A stretch of DNA of 64,000 nt from Euzebya rosea (lineage in GTDB: Bacteria > Actinomycetota > Nitriliruptoria > Euzebyales > Euzebyaceae), in the NCBI RefSeq assembly GCF_003073135.1, contig NZ_PGDQ01000007.1:62001-126000 (forward strand), in the 5' to 3' direction. Under the pieces are notes generated by a model. It did not search any database, was not told the DNA's origin, and saw only the letters and a program-made list of their open reading frames with translations. Positions 17,062 to 24,561 of this stretch are shown piece by piece (the stretch's first letter is position 1; each line of letters begins with the position of its first letter). Made by a program: the position numbers and the translations under genes.

Positions 17062-18807
17062 TCAGCCGCCCGTGATCACCTCGATGGACGACACGACGTC
17101 GTTGTCGATGAACGACAGGTCGCCGAGGACCACCCGGCTGGGCGGCGTGGTGAGGCCCGAGTCGATGAGGTACTGCTCGGTCTCCGCCGGCAGGCTGCTG
17201 GTCCGCACCCCGAGCTGCGGGCCGTCGATGGCTGCGGCGAGCGGGGCTGCGGCGAGGGCGAGGGTCCAGGCGTCGGCCCGGTCGAGGTTGACGAAGACGA
17301 AGTCCTCGCCGGATGCCGGGATGTCGGGCCACAGGTCCTCGGCGATGGCCACGGCGGTGTCCATCCGGTTGATCCCCGCGACCCGCTGGGGGTTGGGGAC
17401 GACCGCTTCGACGGCCGGGCCGACAACACCCTCCCCGCCGACGAGGACGGTGCGGTCGGGAGCCGCCTGGTCGATGATGCGGGCAGCTGCGGGATGCAGC
17501 GTGCCGGTGTCGGTGAGGACGAGGAGGGCGCCCGCACGGGCGTGGACCCATGCCCCGGCGGTGATGGCATCCGGCCAGTTCAGGCCGTACCCGACCACGA
17601 CGTCACGCGGCGGCAGGCCCTCCTGGATCAGGTCGAAGATCGTTTCCTGGGCGACGGCTTCCGCGGTCTCGAAGCGAGTGGGTCCGAACAGGCGCCGGGT
17701 CTCGTAGCCCGCCGTGTCCAGCTCGTCCTGGACGGCCACCGACACCGCGTTGGTCCCTCCGAGCAGGTAGACGACCCCGTCGCCACCGAGCGCCCGGTCG
17801 ACGGCCGCCCTGGTCCGGGGGTCGAGGTCGGCGTCGGGACCGCCGTCGGTGAAGAGGATGCACTGCACGAACGGCAGCTGTGACCCGGCGAGGGCGTCGG
17901 CGAAGTCGTCGTTGCGGGCGATCGCCACCTGGGTCCCGGTCCCGTCGGGGACGAGGAACTCACACACCTGGTTGGCGACGTCCTCGGCGTCACCGGCGCT
18001 GCTCCCCGGCAGCCGGCTGGTGCCCGGTTCACCGGGGCTGGGGGTCGGCGTCGGCGTCGGCGTCGGACTCGGCGGGGTGTCCTGCTGGGCGAACCCGGAG
18101 TAGCGGGCGTTCGGCTGGGAGTAGTTGTAGAACCCGAACCTGCCGGCGGGGAACGTGCCGTCGACGGCCATCACCAGCTGGTCGTCCAGCCGCAGCTCGA
18201 ACCGGGTGGAGGTGTAGGTCAGCTCGAAGGCGTACTCGGTGTTGTCCTCCCAGCCACCGTCGGGGTCCCATGCGGTGGCCAGGACCTCGTAGCGCGGATC
18301 GTCGTTGACCTGCTCCTGGCACCAGAAGGTGTCGAGCACGAAGTCGCTGCCGTCGCCGCGTTCGTCGGGCTGCTCCAGGAGGCGCCCGTCGACTCGGGCG
18401 AGGGTGAACCCCGCCCGTGCGGTGCAGCCGCCGAAGCCGGACTGGTCGGCCTGCTTCCAGCTCAGCACCAGGAAGTCGTAGTCGTGCTCGTCGGCGAGGG
18501 TCGGGCCGGTGTAGCCCAGGACGAAGCCCACGTAGTCGTCGTCGCTGGTCGTCTCCACCTCGAACGTCCCGCTGATGGTGGCGTCGATGACGCTGTCAGG
18601 GGAGACGAAGAAGAACGGGTCGGCGTTGGTCCGCTGGACGACCTCCAGCCCATCGGCGGAGACCTCCCAGTCGCCATCGGGTCCGAGGGGCTCCCACTGG
18701 CGGAGGTCGAAGTCGATCGGGCCCGGCTGGGCCGTGGCGGGAAGCCCGACCAGCAACGGCAGGCAGAGGACGGCAAGGACGGCGGTGAGTACGCGGGGTG
18801 AGTTCAT
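17062..18807 (-). CDS. Secreted thrombospondin-C-like lectin domain fused to cell-wall-binding repeats
   Basis: A 581-residue exported protein with a signal peptide ending near residue 26 (PATAQ). Residues about 30-245 resemble the thrombospondin C-terminal (L-type lectin-like) domain: DDDYVGFVLGY, FLVLSWKQ, and FGFYNYSQPNARYSGF near its end. A Pro-Thr linker (TPTPTPTPSP) follows. Three CW_binding_2 repeats complete the protein (LPFVQCILFTDGG/VVYLLGGTNAVS, GPTRFETA, VLVGGEGVVG). TSP-C domains bind cell-surface ligands in animals; in bacteria they are found in adhesin-like exported proteins. A wall-anchored adhesin or glycan-binding protein is the best guess. There is a second CW_binding_2 protein at 959, unrelated in its N-terminal part. 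Confidence 0.8.
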   Translation of the reverse strand: MNSPRVLTAVLAVLCLPLLVGLPATAQPGPIDFDLRQWEPLGPDGDWEVSADGLEVVQRTNADPFFFVSPDSVIDATISGTFEVETTSDDDYVGFVLGYTGPTLADEHDYDFLVLSWKQADQSGFGGCTARAGFTLARVDGRLLEQPDERGDGSDFVLDTFWCQEQVNDDPRYEVLATAWDPDGGWEDNTEYAFELTYTSTRFELRLDDQLVMAVDGTFPAGRFGFYNYSQPNARYSGFAQQDTPPSPTPTPTPTPSPGEPGTSRLPGSSAGDAEDVANQVCEFLVPDGTGTQVAIARNDDFADALAGSQLPFVQCILFTDGGPDADLDPRTRAAVDRALGGDGVVYLLGGTNAVSVAVQDELDTAGYETRRLFGPTRFETAEAVAQETIFDLIQEGLPPRDVVVGYGLNWPDAITAGAWVHARAGALLVLTDTGTLHPAAARIIDQAAPDRTVLVGGEGVVGPAVEAVVPNPQRVAGINRMDTAVAIAEDLWPDIPASGEDFVFVNLDRADAWTLALAAAPLAAAIDGPQLGVRTSSLPAETEQYLIDSGLTTPPSRVVLGDLSFIDNDVVSSIEVITGG

Positions 18808-18887
18808 GACGCCGGGGAGTCAAGCACACCGACCCGGGGAGTTCCCGTTCCGTAGGTGTTTCGTCAGGTGACGTCAGGTGAGACGTG

Positions 18888-19208
18888 TCAGCCGGCGGCC
18901 GTGAGCTTGACCGCGATGATCGAGGCGACGAGCGCAAGGACGGCCGCGACCTGCGGTCCGTTGGTGGCCTGGTCCCTGAACACGACGCCGACCACGAAGG
19001 CCCCCACGGCGCCGATGCCCACCCAGACCGCGTAGCCGGTTCCGACCGGGATCGTCCGGGTGGCGACGCTCAGCAGGTACATGCTGATCGCCAGGGACAG
19101 CACGAATCCGACGGTCGGCACGACGCGCGTGAACCCCTTGGTCTCCTCCAGCAGGCTGGCCCAGACCACCTCGAACAACCCCGCGACGACCAACACGAAC
19201 CATGGCAT
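18888..19208 (-). CDS. gdx: Guanidinium exporter, SMR family Gdx/SugE type
   Basis: This 106-residue, four-helix membrane protein belongs to the small multidrug resistance family. It exports guanidinium in exchange for protons. Glu13 in AGLFEVVWA is the essential carboxylate, and PVGTGYAVWVGIGAVGA is the conserved second half-signature that places it with Gdx/SugE rather than EmrE. SMR proteins act as dual-topology dimers, and one gene is enough for the Gdx type. The start ATG 19208 is preceded at six bases by AGGGAG, which immediately follows a guanidine-III riboswitch. That arrangement supports the functional call and predicts induction by guanidine. Confidence 0.93.
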   Translation of the reverse strand: MPWFVLVVAGLFEVVWASLLEETKGFTRVVPTVGFVLSLAISMYLLSVATRTIPVGTGYAVWVGIGAVGAFVVGVVFRDQATNGPQVAAVLALVASIIAVKLTAAG

Positions 19209-19220
19209 GACGATCTCCCT

Positions 19221-19260
19221 GCGCCCGTCGTGCTGGCCGGTACGGGCGCCCCTCGTCGGG
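19221..19260 (-). promoter_or_regulatory. Guanidine-III riboswitch (ykkC-III class)
   Basis: On the minus strand this 40-nt stretch begins CCCGACGAGG, continues GCGCCCGTACC and GGCCAGCACG, and ends ACGGGCGC. It matches the Thermobifida fusca guanidine-III aptamer as I remember it in the ACGAGG loop, the GUACC turn and the GG-CAG-AC strand. The second stem (GCGCCCGU with ACGGGCGC) is one pair longer with both strands changed together. The first stem is weaker: a base is missing near its 3' strand, leaving about three clean pairs. The last aptamer base touches the AGGGAG ribosome site of the gdx gene, consistent with translational control. A separate hairpin, GAGGGCC/GGCCCTC at 19260-19282, abuts its 5' side. 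Confidence 0.78.
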
Positions 19261-19304
19261 AGGGCCGCGGTGACCGGCCCTCGACCGACAGGGTAGCGAC
19301 GTGC

Positions 19305-19484
19305 CTATCGCCCGCCGAACAGCCGTGACATCAGGGAACCCGACCGGCGCGCCTGCGCGCGTTCTTCGGATGTGCAGGTGCAGCGGTTGTCCTTGGGGAC
19401 CCCGCGCATGACCTGATCGACGTGCTGGCCGCAGCCACTCCAGGTCGTCTTCGAGCAGTTCGAGCATCGTGCGGGTGCGCACAT
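19305..19484 (-). CDS. Small cysteine-rich protein, 59 aa
   Basis: The protein begins MCAPARCSNCSKTTWSGCGQ and has six cysteines in CxxxxCxxC, a single Cys, and CTC patterns, plus a conserved-looking GCGQHVDQVM stretch. It resembles small actinobacterial proteins with the same MC-CxxC-KTTW-GCGQHVD layout that have no assigned function. The cysteines suggest metal binding. ATG 19484 follows GGGAGG eight bases upstream. The C-terminal third is Arg/Ser-rich. It sits 53 bases downstream of the CstR-type repressor gene on the same strand, so it may be co-transcribed and respond to reactive sulfur; this is inference from position. Confidence 0.7.
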   Translation of the reverse strand: MCAPARCSNCSKTTWSGCGQHVDQVMRGVPKDNRCTCTSEERAQARRSGSLMSRLFGGR

Positions 19485-19537
19485 GGATGAGACCTCCCGG
19501 TCATCGATGGATTGGTTGGGTGTGGCCGACCGAACGG

Positions 19538-19807
19538 TCAGGCCAGGGTCATGAACAGCTTCTCGAACTCCTCGGTGGACAGGTCGTCCTCGCGAGCCTC
19601 GGTCAGGCACTCTGCGAGCCCGGCCGCCAGCAGCTTCACGCCTGCACGCTCCGCCGCAGCCTTTCCGGCTGCCAGCTGGCGCAGGACGGCCACGCAGTCG
19701 GCGCCGTCCTCGAGCATCCGGGCCACGGCCTGGAGCTGGCCGGCGGCGCGACGGAGGCGCTTGATGGCGTCGTCCCGTGCGTCGGTGGGTATCCGATCGG
19801 TGTTCAT
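19538..19807 (-). CDS. cstR: CstR-type repressor (CsoR/DUF156 family)
   Basis: An 89-residue all-helical regulator of the CsoR/RcnR family. It has C38 and C67 at the two conserved cysteine places, but the copper-ligating His of CsoR (four residues before the second Cys) is Gly63. Cys-only family members are CstR proteins, which sense persulfides by forming a di/trisulfide between the two cysteines and then leave the operator. The gene is divergent from a persulfide dioxygenase-rhodanese gene and a 16-bp palindrome lies between them, the layout of the staphylococcal cst locus. Copper sensing is unlikely without the His. The start is ATG 19807. Confidence 0.85.
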   Translation of the reverse strand: MNTDRIPTDARDDAIKRLRRAAGQLQAVARMLEDGADCVAVLRQLAAGKAAAERAGVKLLAAGLAECLTEAREDDLSTEEFEKLFMTLA

Positions 19808-19820
19808 GGGCTTGCAGTAT

Positions 19821-19836
19821 ATACCCCGGGGGGTAT
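19821..19836. promoter_or_regulatory. CstR/CsoR-type operator palindrome
   Basis: ATACCCC-GG-GGGGTAT is a perfect inverted repeat with 7-base arms. The GC tract flanked by ATA/TAT is the known operator form of the CsoR/CstR family. It lies 13 bases upstream of the repressor start and 47 upstream of the plus-strand dioxygenase start, so one site can control both directions. Confidence 0.82.
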
Positions 19837-19883
19837 GTTGGCACCCAACGCAGTCGGACCTCGAAGAAGGAACGGAGCAGGAC

Positions 19884-21278
19884 ATGCAGCTGGAACAGCT
19901 ACACCACGAGTCCCTTGGGCACGCGTCCTACCTGATCGCCTCGGAGCAGACGGGCGACGCCATCGTCGTCGACCCCCGGCGCGACGTGTCGGCGTACCTG
20001 GACCTGGCGGCCCGGGAGGGCTACCGCATCCGCTACGTCGTCGACACCCACCAGCACAACGACTACCTCTCGGGCCTGCACGAGCTGGTCGAGCGCTCCG
20101 GCGCGACGGCCCTCGGGTCGGGCCACACCGACCACCTGGGCTACGACCACGAACCCGTCAAGGACGGCCATCAGCTCGAGATGGGCGAGGTCGGCATCAC
20201 CGTGCTGCACACGCCGGGCCACACCCCCGAGCACATCAGCTTCCTCCTGACCGACGGCCAGCTCGACGACGACGAGCCGGCGATGCTGCTGTCGGGTGGA
20301 GCCCTGCTGGTCGGTGACCTGGCCAGGCCCGACCTGCTCGGCACCGAGGAGCAGACCAAGGCGTCGGCCGAGTCCTTCTGCCACACGATCCAGAAGAAGC
20401 TGCTGACCCTCCCCGACCACGTTCTCGTGTACCCGACCCACGTCGCCGGGTCGCTCTGCGGCGGTGACATCGGCTCACGTCTCGTGACCACGGTCGGCTA
20501 CGAGCGCCGGACCAACGCGATCCTGCGCGAGGTGTCGGACAAGGACCAGTTCGTCGAGCACTGCCTGCGGCTGGACAACCTGCCGGCCGTGCCGCCGTAC
20601 TGGCCGCGGATGCGTGGACGCAACGCCGAGGGCGTGGAGCCGGTCGGGACCGTGGACCTGCCGCCGCCGGTCAACGTCGACGACGTGGACCTCGACGGCG
20701 ACGTCATCGTCCTCGACACGCGCCAGCCGGAGGCCTACGCGAGCGGACACATCCCCGGTGCGCTCAACGTCGGCTACGGCTCCTCGTTCCCCACCTGGGC
20801 CGGCACCGTCCTGCCCGAGGGGGCCCGTACGCTCGTGGTCGTCGACGACACCGACCAGCTCGAGGAGATCACGTGGGACCTCCTGCGGATCGGCTACGAC
20901 CGTCCTGTCGGGCACCTGCGCGGCGGCATGTTCTCGTGGCGGACGGCGGGCCGCCCGATGGCCAGCCTGCCGACCGTGACCGTGCAGGACCTCGCCGACG
21001 ACCTCGACCGGTACCACGTCCTCGACGTCCGCCAGCCCGGTGAGTGGGCGGACGGGCATGCGCCCGGTGCCCAGTTCATCACCGGCGCAGAGCTGCCCTC
21101 CCGCATCGACGAGGTGCCTGCCGACCGTGACGTCCTCGTCGTCTGCGGCAGCGGCTTCCGGTCGACGGTCGCCTCAGCGCTGCTCCGGCACCACGGCCGC
21201 GACAACATCACCAACCTGCTCGGCGGCATGAGCGCATGGAACGCGGCGGACCTGCCGACGACCTCCGACGACGCCTGA
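19884..21278 (+). CDS. Persulfide dioxygenase-rhodanese fusion (CstB-like)
   Basis: A 464-residue cytosolic enzyme of sulfide oxidation. Residues 1-250 are a metallo-beta-lactamase domain of the ETHE1 type, with the iron-site motif THQHNDY at 55-61 and later ligands in TPGHTPEH and a GDLARPDL loop. Two rhodanese domains follow. The first (about 270-365) lacks a catalytic Cys, having VVVDDTDQLEE there. The second has an intact active loop, CGSGFRS, with C421. This matches CstB, which oxidises persulfides to thiosulfate. ATG 19884 has GGAGCAGG upstream. It heads a co-directional run with DUF302 and TauE/SafE genes and faces its likely repressor. Confidence 0.9.
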   Translation: MQLEQLHHESLGHASYLIASEQTGDAIVVDPRRDVSAYLDLAAREGYRIRYVVDTHQHNDYLSGLHELVERSGATALGSGHTDHLGYDHEPVKDGHQLEMGEVGITVLHTPGHTPEHISFLLTDGQLDDDEPAMLLSGGALLVGDLARPDLLGTEEQTKASAESFCHTIQKKLLTLPDHVLVYPTHVAGSLCGGDIGSRLVTTVGYERRTNAILREVSDKDQFVEHCLRLDNLPAVPPYWPRMRGRNAEGVEPVGTVDLPPPVNVDDVDLDGDVIVLDTRQPEAYASGHIPGALNVGYGSSFPTWAGTVLPEGARTLVVVDDTDQLEEITWDLLRIGYDRPVGHLRGGMFSWRTAGRPMASLPTVTVQDLADDLDRYHVLDVRQPGEWADGHAPGAQFITGAELPSRIDEVPADRDVLVVCGSGFRSTVASALLRHHGRDNITNLLGGMSAWNAADLPTTSDDA

Positions 21279-21337
21279 TCGACCACCGGGCTCGAGCACA
21301 CACACCGAACGCACGCACCACCACAGGAGTGCCAGCA

Positions 21338-21730
21338 ATGAGCGACTACACCATCACCGTCACCCTCGACATCGCCCCGGCCGACGCGGAGGAGAAGGTC
21401 CGCGCGGCCCTGGCCGAGCAGGGCTTCGGCATCCTCAGCGAGATCGACGTCCAGTCCGCCCTGAAGGACAAGCTGGGCGAGGACGTCGGTCCCTACAGGA
21501 TCCTCGGCGCATGCAACCCACCGCTCGCACGGCAGGCCATCGAGGCCGACCCGGACATCGGCGCGCTGCTGCCCTGCAACGTCCTGCTCCGTGGAAACGC
21601 CGACGGCGGCACGGACGTCGTCGCGGCCGACCCCATGGCCATGCTGCGCATGGCCGGCGACGCGCTGTCCGACGTGGGCAGCGACGCACGTGAGCGCCTC
21701 GAACGCGCCCTCGAGGGGCTGACCCAGTAG
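21338..21730 (+). CDS. DUF302 family protein
   Basis: This 130-residue soluble protein fits DUF302: an opening beta-hairpin (DYTITVTLDIAP), then EEKVRAALAEQGFGILSEIDV, and the conserved YRILGACNPPLARQAIEADPDIGALLPCNVLL core with two cysteines. DUF302 proteins often sit in sulfur-oxidation and heavy-metal loci, yet no reaction has been shown. The gene has AGGAG eight bases before its ATG and its stop overlaps the next gene's GTG by one base. Position between CstB-like and TauE/SafE genes suggests a role in handling or sensing sulfane sulfur. Confidence 0.9.
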   Translation: MSDYTITVTLDIAPADAEEKVRAALAEQGFGILSEIDVQSALKDKLGEDVGPYRILGACNPPLARQAIEADPDIGALLPCNVLLRGNADGGTDVVAADPMAMLRMAGDALSDVGSDARERLERALEGLTQ

Positions 21731-22509
21731 TGGATCACCTCGTCGCCGTCCCGATCGGTGCGCTGGTCGGGGCGGTACTTGGCCTGCTCGGGGCCGGCGG
21801 GTCGTTGCTGACGGTCCCTGCGCTGATCTTCCTGCTCGGCCTGTCGACGCGCGAGGCCACCGGCACGTCGCTGGTCGCCGTCGCCCTGATGGCCGTGGCT
21901 GGGCTCGTCGTGCACCGCAAGGCCGGTCGGTGCTCGTGCAAGGAGGGACTGGCCTTCGGCGCGGCGGCCGCGGGCACGGCCGCCGCTGCAGGCTGGGCGG
22001 CCAGCGGCCTGCCCGAACGACTGCTCACCGGGGCGTTCGTCGTGCTGCTCGTCGGGACCGCCGTGTGGCTGCTCACCCGGCCCTCGACGGCCGACGAGGA
22101 CCCCGCCCTGTCAGCGGAGCGTGACGCGCGAGGGGGCGTCGTGGCCACCGCCGCGGCCGGTGGCGGGATCGGAGTCCTGACGGGGCTGCTCGGCGTGGGC
22201 GGGGGCTTCCTGATCGTGCCTGCCCTCCTCCTCACCAGGGACATGCGCATGTCCATGGCGGTCGGCACCTCCCAGCTCGTCGTGCTGATCAGCGCGTTGG
22301 CCGGCCTCGCCGGGCGTGCGACGGGCGACACCGTCCAGTGGTCGTTGGGGTTGCTGTTCGGCCTCGGTGGCCTCGCGGGCGCCGCCGTCGGCGCACGCTT
22401 GGCAGACCGTGCACCGGACGATGCGTTGCGCCAGGGGTTCGCTGGCATCGCGATCGCCGTCGGCGGCCTGATGGCGTGGCAGGTCGTGTCGGGCGGCAGC
22501 CCGGCCTGA
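21730..22509 (+). CDS. TauE/SafE family anion exporter
   Basis: A 259-residue membrane protein of the TauE/SafE (TSUP) family. Each half opens with a characteristic Gly-rich helix pair, GLLGAGGSLLTVPAL and GLLGVGGGFLIVPAL, reflecting the internal repeat. The family exports sulfite, sulfoacetate or thiosulfate-type anions. A loop near residue 70 holds RCSCKEG, two cysteines that could react with persulfides. It begins at a GTG that shares one base with the DUF302 stop, so translation is coupled. In this locus it likely removes sulfite or thiosulfate made by the persulfide dioxygenase. Confidence 0.9.
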   Translation: MDHLVAVPIGALVGAVLGLLGAGGSLLTVPALIFLLGLSTREATGTSLVAVALMAVAGLVVHRKAGRCSCKEGLAFGAAAAGTAAAAGWAASGLPERLLTGAFVVLLVGTAVWLLTRPSTADEDPALSAERDARGGVVATAAAGGGIGVLTGLLGVGGGFLIVPALLLTRDMRMSMAVGTSQLVVLISALAGLAGRATGDTVQWSLGLLFGLGGLAGAAVGARLADRAPDDALRQGFAGIAIAVGGLMAWQVVSGGSPA

Positions 22510-22545
22510 TCCCACCGGCCGCTGGATGACGCCCGTGACGGGCCG

Positions 22546-22950
22546 CTAGCGGTTCGTGGACCGGTCGGCGTCCAGCCGCGCGACGCGTCGCACGCCGGCC
22601 GTCCTGCGGTAGGAGTCCTCCAGCAGCTCGGCCACCTCGTCGAAGTCGCTGTCCTCGTCGAGGTCGAGGCCGATCCACCCGGACGGCCCGAGGTAGGCCG
22701 GCACGAAGAACCGGGCGTCCTGCCGCAGGGACTCGTGGTCCGTCGGCTCGGGCAGGACGATGACGCTCTGCTCGTGCTGCACCCATTCGCCGTCCACCTT
22801 GACCGCGCCGCCGTAGTAGGCGAAGACCTTGGTGGTGAAGAAGGCGGGACGGCCGTGGGAGACCTTCTCCGCTGCGTCGGGCAGGGCCAGCGCGAGGTCA
22901 CGGACTCGGGCCAGCACGGGATCGTCGTCGTCGAACATCTGCGGATGGGG
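22546..22950 (-). CDS. MmcQ/YjbR family protein
   Basis: A 134-residue cytosolic protein. The opening VLARVRDLALALPDAAEKVSHGRPAFFTTKVFAYY is the hallmark of the MmcQ/YjbR family, whose fold resembles DNA-binding CyaY-like domains. A DUF1801-like tail follows with a Trp-Ile-Gly-Leu-Asp strand and a helical C-terminus (DFDEVAELLEDSYRRTA). Its function is unknown in any organism I recall. It is convergent with TauE/SafE and divergent from DUF427. ATG 22950 is the first Met consistent with the family start. Confidence 0.85.
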   Translation of the reverse strand, partial: PHPQMFDDDDPVLARVRDLALALPDAAEKVSHGRPAFFTTKVFAYYGGAVKVDGEWVQHEQSVIVLPEPTDHESLRQDARFFVPAYLGPSGWIGLDLDEDSDFDEVAELLEDSYRRTAGVRRVARLDADRSTNR

Positions 22951-23024
22951 CATCGCCCGGGAGTGTTCCACAGGCTGCCGAACCGGCGCGTGGTGCCCGC
23001 CGCGGTCCGAGGCAGTATCGGGGC

Positions 23025-23576
23025 ATGAGCGCATCCGTACCGGACTGGTTGCAGGCTGCCCGCGACAAGTGGACCAACCGGGGGTCGTCCCGCCCGTCGT
23101 TCGCGGTCGACCCGGGTCCCGGGCAGGAGTCGGTGTGGGACTACCCACGGCCACCGGCCGTCGTCCCGGACCACCGGACGGTCGAGGTGCGCGCGGGCGA
23201 CGGCACCCTCCTGGCCCGCAGCGACCACACCGTCCGGGTGCTGGAGACCTCCCATCCGCCGGCGTTCTACCTGCCCGCCGACGGCGTCGTGGCGGGTGCG
23301 CTGGAGGCCACTGCCGGCTCGAGCCACTGCGAGTGGAAGGGACGGGCCGAGTACGTCGCCCTCGCTGGATCGGCCGAGCCGGTCGGCTGGCGATACCCCT
23401 CCCCCTATCCGGAGTTCGCCGACCATGCCGGGTGGGTGTCGTTCTACCCGGATCGGGTCCGCTGCACCGTGGACGGCGAGGAGGTCCGCCCGCAGGCCGG
23501 CGGGTTCTACGGTGGCTGGATCACCGACGACGTGGTCGGGCCCTTCAAGGGCGAACCCGGCTCCGAGGGCTGGTAG
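23025..23576 (+). CDS. DUF427 family protein
   Basis: This 183-residue protein fits DUF427, a small beta-barrel found widely in Actinobacteria and fungi. It contains the family core VLETSHPPAFYLP, then TAGSSHCEWKGRAEYVAL, WRYPSPYP and WVSFYPDRVRCTVDG. The His, Cys and Lys in SHCEWKG are conserved in the family, but the substrate is not known. ATG 23025 gives a natural length. The gene ends four bases before the ketopantoate reductase-like gene, so the two probably form an operon. Confidence 0.9.
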   Translation: MSASVPDWLQAARDKWTNRGSSRPSFAVDPGPGQESVWDYPRPPAVVPDHRTVEVRAGDGTLLARSDHTVRVLETSHPPAFYLPADGVVAGALEATAGSSHCEWKGRAEYVALAGSAEPVGWRYPSPYPEFADHAGWVSFYPDRVRCTVDGEEVRPQAGGFYGGWITDDVVGPFKGEPGSEGW

Positions 23577-23580
23577 GGCG

Positions 23581-24561
23581 ATGACCACGAGCACCGACAT
23601 CCGGACCGTCGTCGTCGGGGCGGGTGCCATCGGTGGCGCCCTCGCCGTGGGGTTGGCGGAGTCCGGCCAGGAGGTGTCGGTGGTCGCCCGGGGGGCACAC
23701 CTGGACGCCATCCGCAGCGGCGGGCTGACGCGAGAGGCCCCGGACGGCTCGACCACGGTCACGATCGAAGCCCACGGCCACGTGTCGGACACGACCATCG
23801 GCGAGGACACCGTGGTGGTCCTGGCCACGAAGGCCCATCAGGTCGAGCCGGTGCTCGATGACCTGCTCGCCCACGGTGGACCGGACGTCCCGGTCGCCTG
23901 CATGCACAACGGCATCGAGGGCGAACGCCTGGCACTTCGCCGGTTCCGTCGGGTCCAGGGCGTCCTGATCAACGTCCCCGGTGTGCACCTCGAGCCGGGC
24001 ATCGTGCGTGTCCATGCCAACGAACCCCGAGGCGTCCTCGACGTCGGGCGGTACCTGTCGGGTCGCGACGACCTGAGCGTCCGGCTGGCGGCGTCGTGGA
24101 CCGCGGCCGGGTTCCTCTCCGAGGCGACCGACGACATCGTCGCCCGGAAGTGGGCCAAGCTGCTCGGCAACGTCGGCAACGCCCTGCAGGTCCTCTGCGG
24201 CACCGAGAGGGAATCCTTCGACGAGCTCTACGGCGTGGTGCGCGCCGAGGCCGAAGCGGTCCTGGCCGCTGCCGGGATCGTCCCGGACCTGGAGGTCCAG
24301 CATCGTCGAGCCGCGATGGTGGCCCGGGCCGACATCGGGGCCGACCGGCGTCCCGGGGGGTCCACGTGGCAGAGCGCCGTACGCGGCCACTCGGACTCCG
24401 AGGTCACCATGCTCAACGGGGAGATCGTCCTGACCGGACGGCTCCACGGGATCCCCACCCCGGCCAACGACCTGGTCCAGGCCGAGACGCTGAGGCTGCT
24501 GCGGGACGGCGACCCGGTGGGTTCGCGGGACCAGGCGGCGCTGCTGCGCCGGCTGGGCTGA
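23581..24561 (+). CDS. Ketopantoate reductase family oxidoreductase (ApbA/PanE)
   Basis: A 326-residue NADPH-dependent reductase. The Rossmann motif is GAGAIGG (13-19), the substrate region has MHNG with N110, and the catalytic-lysine segment is ARKWAKLLGN with K193 and N197. True PanE reduces 2-dehydropantoate to pantoate in coenzyme A synthesis. Many actinobacteria have several paralogues acting on other keto acids, and HNG in place of the usual QNG speaks for caution. It lies four bases after DUF427. Its last 149 bases overlap the convergent DUF2142 gene. Confidence 0.8.
   Translation: MTTSTDIRTVVVGAGAIGGALAVGLAESGQEVSVVARGAHLDAIRSGGLTREAPDGSTTVTIEAHGHVSDTTIGEDTVVVLATKAHQVEPVLDDLLAHGGPDVPVACMHNGIEGERLALRRFRRVQGVLINVPGVHLEPGIVRVHANEPRGVLDVGRYLSGRDDLSVRLAASWTAAGFLSEATDDIVARKWAKLLGNVGNALQVLCGTERESFDELYGVVRAEAEAVLAAAGIVPDLEVQHRRAAMVARADIGADRRPGGSTWQSAVRGHSDSEVTMLNGEIVLTGRLHGIPTPANDLVQAETLRLLRDGDPVGSRDQAALLRRLG

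Noticed and set aside
19260-19282. Mini-ykkC (guanidine-II) tandem hairpins
   Set aside because: The two adjacent hairpins lack the ACGR tetraloops that define class II, while the downstream one matches class III.
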